Shown piece by piece: positions 60,933-64,000 of a DNA stretch of 64,000 bases. Every line of letters begins with the position of its first letter. Position 1 is the first letter of the stretch. The DNA lies in contig CATLGV010000007.1 in assembly GCA_949948735.1 (NCBI GenBank), positions 62,001 through 126,000 of the forward strand. The letters run 5' to 3'. The stretch comes from an uncultured Lachnospiraceae bacterium (GTDB lineage: Bacteria; Bacillota; Clostridia; Lachnospirales; Lachnospiraceae). The translations under genes were made by a program, and so were the position numbers. The notes under the pieces are model-generated. The model was not told the origin of the DNA and ran no database searches. It was given only the letters and a program-made list of their open reading frames with translations.

Positions 60933-61904
60933 TTACATATGTGTTCTCGGGTCAGATGCGTCTCCAAGGTTCTGACCGACTACGTACAGCACAATGGTGA
61001 TAATCGAAGCGACTGCCACGGGACTCCAGAACTCCAGCTCCCAGCCCGGCGTAACCATCGCCACCTCCGCCTCATAAATCATTCTGCCCAGGGACATATC
61101 GTTGAGTCCTACGCCGATATAGGCCAGAAACACCTCATAGGAAATATAGGAGGGAATCTCCGTCGCCAGAAGCGTCACGATAACGGACGTCATAAACGGC
61201 AGGATATTTTTCATGGCAATCTTGACCGTGGAGGTGCCCAGGCATTTCGACGCCAGATTGTACTCCCTGTCGCGGATGATAACCACCTGCGTACGGATAA
61301 AGTATGCGATGCCCAGCCATCCGGTTACGGTAAAGGCCATAACCATCGTCCAGAAGCTTGCCGAAAACAGCATAACCATCACGGCGATAAACAGAATATA
61401 CGGAATATTGCCGAGGATGTTGTACACCTCCGTCATAAAAATATCGACCTTCTTGGAAAATCCCCAGACCGCGCCAATCAGCACGCCGGCCGTCATATTG
61501 ATCAGGCCGCACATAAACGCGAGGGATATGGAAATCCTCGAGCCGGTCCAAATCGCGTCAAAGGTAGACTGTCCCGACGCGCCGGTACCCAGTATCCAGT
61601 GAATGCTGGGGCCAAACTGCTTGATGGCCGCCGACGGCGACAAATGCTTCGCCGTGGAGTTGAGCAGATTTGCAAACCGGTCATATTCGGTAAACATGGG
61701 GTACAGATAGGCAAACGCAACCAGTACGCCCAGCAGAACCAATATGACGATATTGATTTTCTTCTTAAAAAACACGCGGAACACGGAACGCCAGTAGGAA
61801 TACCGCGGCGCGGCAATCCGCTCGGAATCCGCGTCGTTATGGTCTATCCGGGAAAAAAGCTCTTCCTCCGGCAGTCCGAACTTGTCCAAATCATATTGCT
61901 CCAT
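60933..61904 (-). CDS. oppC: Peptide ABC transporter permease, OppC-like
   Basis: A 323-residue permease of the DppC/OppC type. An extended cytoplasmic N-terminus is followed by a first membrane helix (INIVILVLLGVLVAFAYLYPM), five more helices and the EAA loop around LASKCLGTSTVKIAMKNILPF. TGASGQSTFDAIWTGSRISISLAFM is the typical periplasmic-side start of the core. It pairs with OppB. Confidence 0.94.
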   Translation of the reverse strand: MEQYDLDKFGLPEEELFSRIDHNDADSERIAAPRYSYWRSVFRVFFKKKINIVILVLLGVLVAFAYLYPMFTEYDRFANLLNSTAKHLSPSAAIKQFGPSIHWILGTGASGQSTFDAIWTGSRISISLAFMCGLINMTAGVLIGAVWGFSKKVDIFMTEVYNILGNIPYILFIAVMVMLFSASFWTMVMAFTVTGWLGIAYFIRTQVVIIRDREYNLASKCLGTSTVKIAMKNILPFMTSVIVTLLATEIPSYISYEVFLAYIGVGLNDMSLGRMIYEAEVAMVTPGWELEFWSPVAVASIITIVLYVVGQNLGDASDPRTHM

Positions 61905-61919
61905 ATCAACCCTGCCTTT

Positions 61920-63488
61920 CTATCTGTCCTTTGTTGAAAACGAAATTCTGGGATCCACCATCGCCATCAGGATATCGCCCAAAATAAGCGATACTACCGA
62001 CAAGACTGCATAAAACAACGTTACGCCGACGATAACGCCGTTATCATACTTTCCGATTGCCTGCGTCAGCAGATTACCCGCGCCGGGAACCACGTACACA
62101 CGCTCCGTAATAATCGCGCCCGTCAGCGCGCCCAGCACGCCCGCCGGAATACCGTGAATAATCGGAATCGCCGCGTTCTTTAGAATATGCTTGCTGAAAA
62201 TCTCACCCTCCGTAAGACCGCCGGATTTTGCGAACTTGACATAGTCCGAATTCATCTGGTCGATCATATACCGGCGCATCCATTTCATCAGATTGGCCGC
62301 TGAGGGCAGCGCCAGGGAAATTACCGGAAGAACATACATCATCTTGCTCACCGATTCCATGTCGAAGGTCGTCGGGAAGCCCAGTTTTCCGCCAATCGCC
62401 TTAAACAGGAAGATATAGGCCAGCGACGGCACTGCCGTGATGAATATGATATAAACCGTTCCAAGATGGTCGATAAACTTATCCTTGCGCTTTGCCATCA
62501 AAAGGCCAAGCGGTACGCCCAGCAGATAGGCAAGCGCAACCGCCACAATGCCGATGCTGAACGAATAGCCGACCTTGGACATGCCCGCCTTCACGGTATT
62601 AACATTTGTGTAGTCATCCGTAAACCGGCCCTCATACACCACGCTTGTGGACAAGGAGCCCGGCACATAGGTCGCCGTATGCAGATCGTCCGCGCTCTCC
62701 TCGGACAGTCCCGTAGGATACGTAATCATTGACTTGACATAGGAGCCCTGCGAGCTGCTCATGGTCGTAAATACATCTGTACCGTTATTCACGGTATAAG
62801 AAGTACCGAGATTAATCGTGAGAATATTCTGGTGAATAAAAGGGAACCGCGAATCGAAATACAGCAGATACTTATGCTGCGTACCGTTCCCCATAATCGC
62901 CGGCGAAAGCTTCTCACCGCCGTATACCGGATCATGCAGCGTAAAGGTCAGCCCTCTGTCCGCAATGTCCTCCTGAACATAATCAATACTGTCGACGGAT
63001 ACCAGGCCTGTAAAATAGTTCCACAGACGCTTTGGCAGCGGAACATCCTTATACGCAAAAAGCTGCGCCTGTCCGCCGTCGGCAACCCTCCGGCCCGACG
63101 TCACCGCATCCAGCCTCATAACAGAGTAGCCCTGAGATTTATAATATTCCGTAAACTTTTTTACATACTCCTGTACCAGCTCCGAATCCTTGTCCGCCGT
63201 CCTGCCGATACCGACCGCCGCCGCTCTGGTCTCCTCGTCGATTTCCCCGCTCTTTGCAAGCCCCAGCAGATATTCGGAATAAGGCACATAGTCGAGATAG
63301 CCGTACTCCTCCCACTTGGCGTACTTATAGGTTATCTTGTTATTATTATTCTGCTTGGTAAACACAGGATCGCTCGCAAACACCAAATCGCGGTTGAGCA
63401 TCGTATAAATCATAATCATAACCAGCGCCACAACCACCACCACGGAAAACAGGCTGTGCAACAAACGTTTTAATAAATATTTTGCCAT
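61920..63488 (-). CDS. oppB: Peptide ABC transporter permease, OppB-like, with large extracytoplasmic domain
   Basis: A 522-residue permease (usual length about 305-330). The first membrane helix (LFSVVVVVALVMIMIYTML) is followed by about 280 residues outside the membrane before the second helix (FSIGIVAVALAYLLGVPLGLLM). The core then shows the EAA loop region (FAKSGGLTEGEIFSKHILKNAAIP) and GAIITERVYVVPGAG. The large outside domain may capture or hold the substrate near the binding protein. Several opp permeases in Lachnospiraceae are similarly long. A 16-base hairpin lies between it and the binding-protein gene. Confidence 0.92.
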   Translation of the reverse strand: MAKYLLKRLLHSLFSVVVVVALVMIMIYTMLNRDLVFASDPVFTKQNNNNKITYKYAKWEEYGYLDYVPYSEYLLGLAKSGEIDEETRAAAVGIGRTADKDSELVQEYVKKFTEYYKSQGYSVMRLDAVTSGRRVADGGQAQLFAYKDVPLPKRLWNYFTGLVSVDSIDYVQEDIADRGLTFTLHDPVYGGEKLSPAIMGNGTQHKYLLYFDSRFPFIHQNILTINLGTSYTVNNGTDVFTTMSSSQGSYVKSMITYPTGLSEESADDLHTATYVPGSLSTSVVYEGRFTDDYTNVNTVKAGMSKVGYSFSIGIVAVALAYLLGVPLGLLMAKRKDKFIDHLGTVYIIFITAVPSLAYIFLFKAIGGKLGFPTTFDMESVSKMMYVLPVISLALPSAANLMKWMRRYMIDQMNSDYVKFAKSGGLTEGEIFSKHILKNAAIPIIHGIPAGVLGALTGAIITERVYVVPGAGNLLTQAIGKYDNGVIVGVTLFYAVLSVVSLILGDILMAMVDPRISFSTKDR

Positions 63489-63506
63489 AATTGCCCACTC
63501 ACTATA

Positions 63507-63544
63507 GATTACAAGAGAATGGCGGATTCCATTCTCTTGTAATC
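63507..63544 (-). repeat. Long perfect hairpin between oppA and oppB
   Basis: Arms 63507-63522 and 63529-63544 are perfectly complementary over 16 bases with a 6-base loop (stem begins GATTACAAGAGAATGG). No T tract follows on the reverse strand. Such hairpins after binding-protein genes usually stabilise the upstream message and lower downstream expression. Confidence 0.85.
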
Positions 63545-63588
63545 ATATCATTCATTGTAATTGTTTCTGTTTGTCTGATACTGCCGTC

Positions 63589-64000
63589 TTAGTAAATACC
63601 GATCGTCTTCATCATGTAGCCTGCGTACTCCGGCAGCAGCGTATTCAGATACGTAGACGGATCTCCGTAGTCCGGGCCCCAGCCTGAGGAGTCGTTTACA
63701 TCGTAGTTGCCCTCATAGCCGTACGTCGGATAGTAGCCCGCATAGTACCAGTCATCGTTGCTCTCGCCGCCAATCAGGTTTATGATTACCTTGCCGCCAA
63801 GCACCTTTTCCAGGGACTGCTTGTAAGCGTTTGCCCTGTTGGTAAAGCTCTCAACGCTCATCGGATACGGCAGGTCAAGCTGTATCGGGTTCTGCTCGTC
63901 AATCACAACGCCCTGCGCCGCAAGCTCCTCAATCGCCTTATTCAGCTCCTCTACAGCCTCCTCCGGATGATACCATCCGTCATAGCCGTCGCTGGAGCCG
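63589..64000 (-). CDS. oppA: Peptide ABC transporter substrate-binding protein, C-terminal part only
   Basis: The reading frame is open from the right edge to a TAA at 63589-63591, giving the last 136 residues. The visible part (AVEELNKAIEELAAQGVVIDEQ, PIQLDLPYPMSVESFTNRANAYKQSLEKVLGG, WYYAGYYPTYGYEGNYDVNDSSGWGPDYGDPSTYLNTLLPE) matches the C-terminal lobe of OppA-type binding proteins (SBP_bac_5). The signal peptide and ligand site are off the window. It is the first gene of the opp operon seen here; promoter and start are not visible. Confidence 0.88.
   Translation of the reverse strand, partial: GSSDGYDGWYHPEEAVEELNKAIEELAAQGVVIDEQNPIQLDLPYPMSVESFTNRANAYKQSLEKVLGGKVIINLIGGESNDDWYYAGYYPTYGYEGNYDVNDSSGWGPDYGDPSTYLNTLLPEYAGYMMKTIGIY

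Noticed and set aside
1..64000. tRNA, rRNA or known riboswitch genes
   Set aside because: No T-loop consensus, rRNA stretch or familiar riboswitch core was recognised by eye; a covariance-model search was not possible here.

Overview
The window looks like a chromosomal piece of a Gram-positive anaerobe of the class Clostridia, most likely a Lachnospiraceae member. The signs are a moderately GC-rich genome, GGAGG-type ribosome binding sites, consensus sigma-A promoters with 17-base spacers, a frameshifted prfB, DUF975 and DUF4250 proteins, GerMN and ComEA lipoproteins and BlaI/BlaR1 regulators. No rRNA, tRNA or CRISPR array was seen. The species cannot be fixed from the sequence alone.

Layout. 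1-5.8 kb: tex (cut by the left edge), a DUF975 membrane protein, then prfB and secA. prfB needs a +1 frameshift, and its stop codon and that of the convergent DUF975 gene lie in the loop of one shared terminator. 5.8-11.7 kb: a nucleotide-sugar epimerase and a PocR-based signalling group (hybrid histidine kinase, response regulator, soluble chemoreceptor-like protein). 11.8-16 kb: a WYL regulator, nagA, a polysaccharide deacetylase, DUF4250 and holA. 16-23 kb: a three-gene ABC importer of the tryptophan/tyrosine-type family, and an XRE-FtsX-ABC exporter/resistance operon. 24.2-30.2 kb: an AT-rich island of restriction-modification and putative defence genes (vsr, a C-protein-like regulator, two m5C methyltransferases, a PmeII-type endonuclease, a nucleotidyltransferase-fold protein, a DUF262 protein), bordered on the right by a decayed mobile-element gene. 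30-40 kb: TetR, an aldo/keto reductase with a divergent MerR-GNAT fusion, a BlaI/BlaR1 pair, a GNAT, cardiolipin synthase and AraC. 40-46.3 kb: an operon comEA, response regulator, histidine kinase, GerMN lipoprotein, comEC. 46.4-52.3 kb: a small DMT transporter, an orphan solute-binding protein, and a GNAT-argJ-argB-argD operon. 52.4-56.6 kb: hicAB, xth, argG, DUF1294 and a LytTR regulator. 56.6-64 kb: an oligopeptide/nickel-type ABC importer with enlarged subunits, its binding protein cut by the right edge.

How the parts fit. Housekeeping (translation termination, protein export, replication clamp loading, arginine synthesis, DNA repair) alternates with environmental sensing and transport. 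The most unusual content is the defence island, especially the module methyltransferase, nucleotidyltransferase-like protein, DUF262 protein, which is a plausible incompletely described defence system. Other notable points are the DxDGDG-bearing BlaR1-like ectodomain with twin operators, the two-component system embedded between comEA and comEC, the MerR-GNAT fusion with its 19-base-spacer target promoter, and an Opp ATPase with a charged insertion of about 245 residues.
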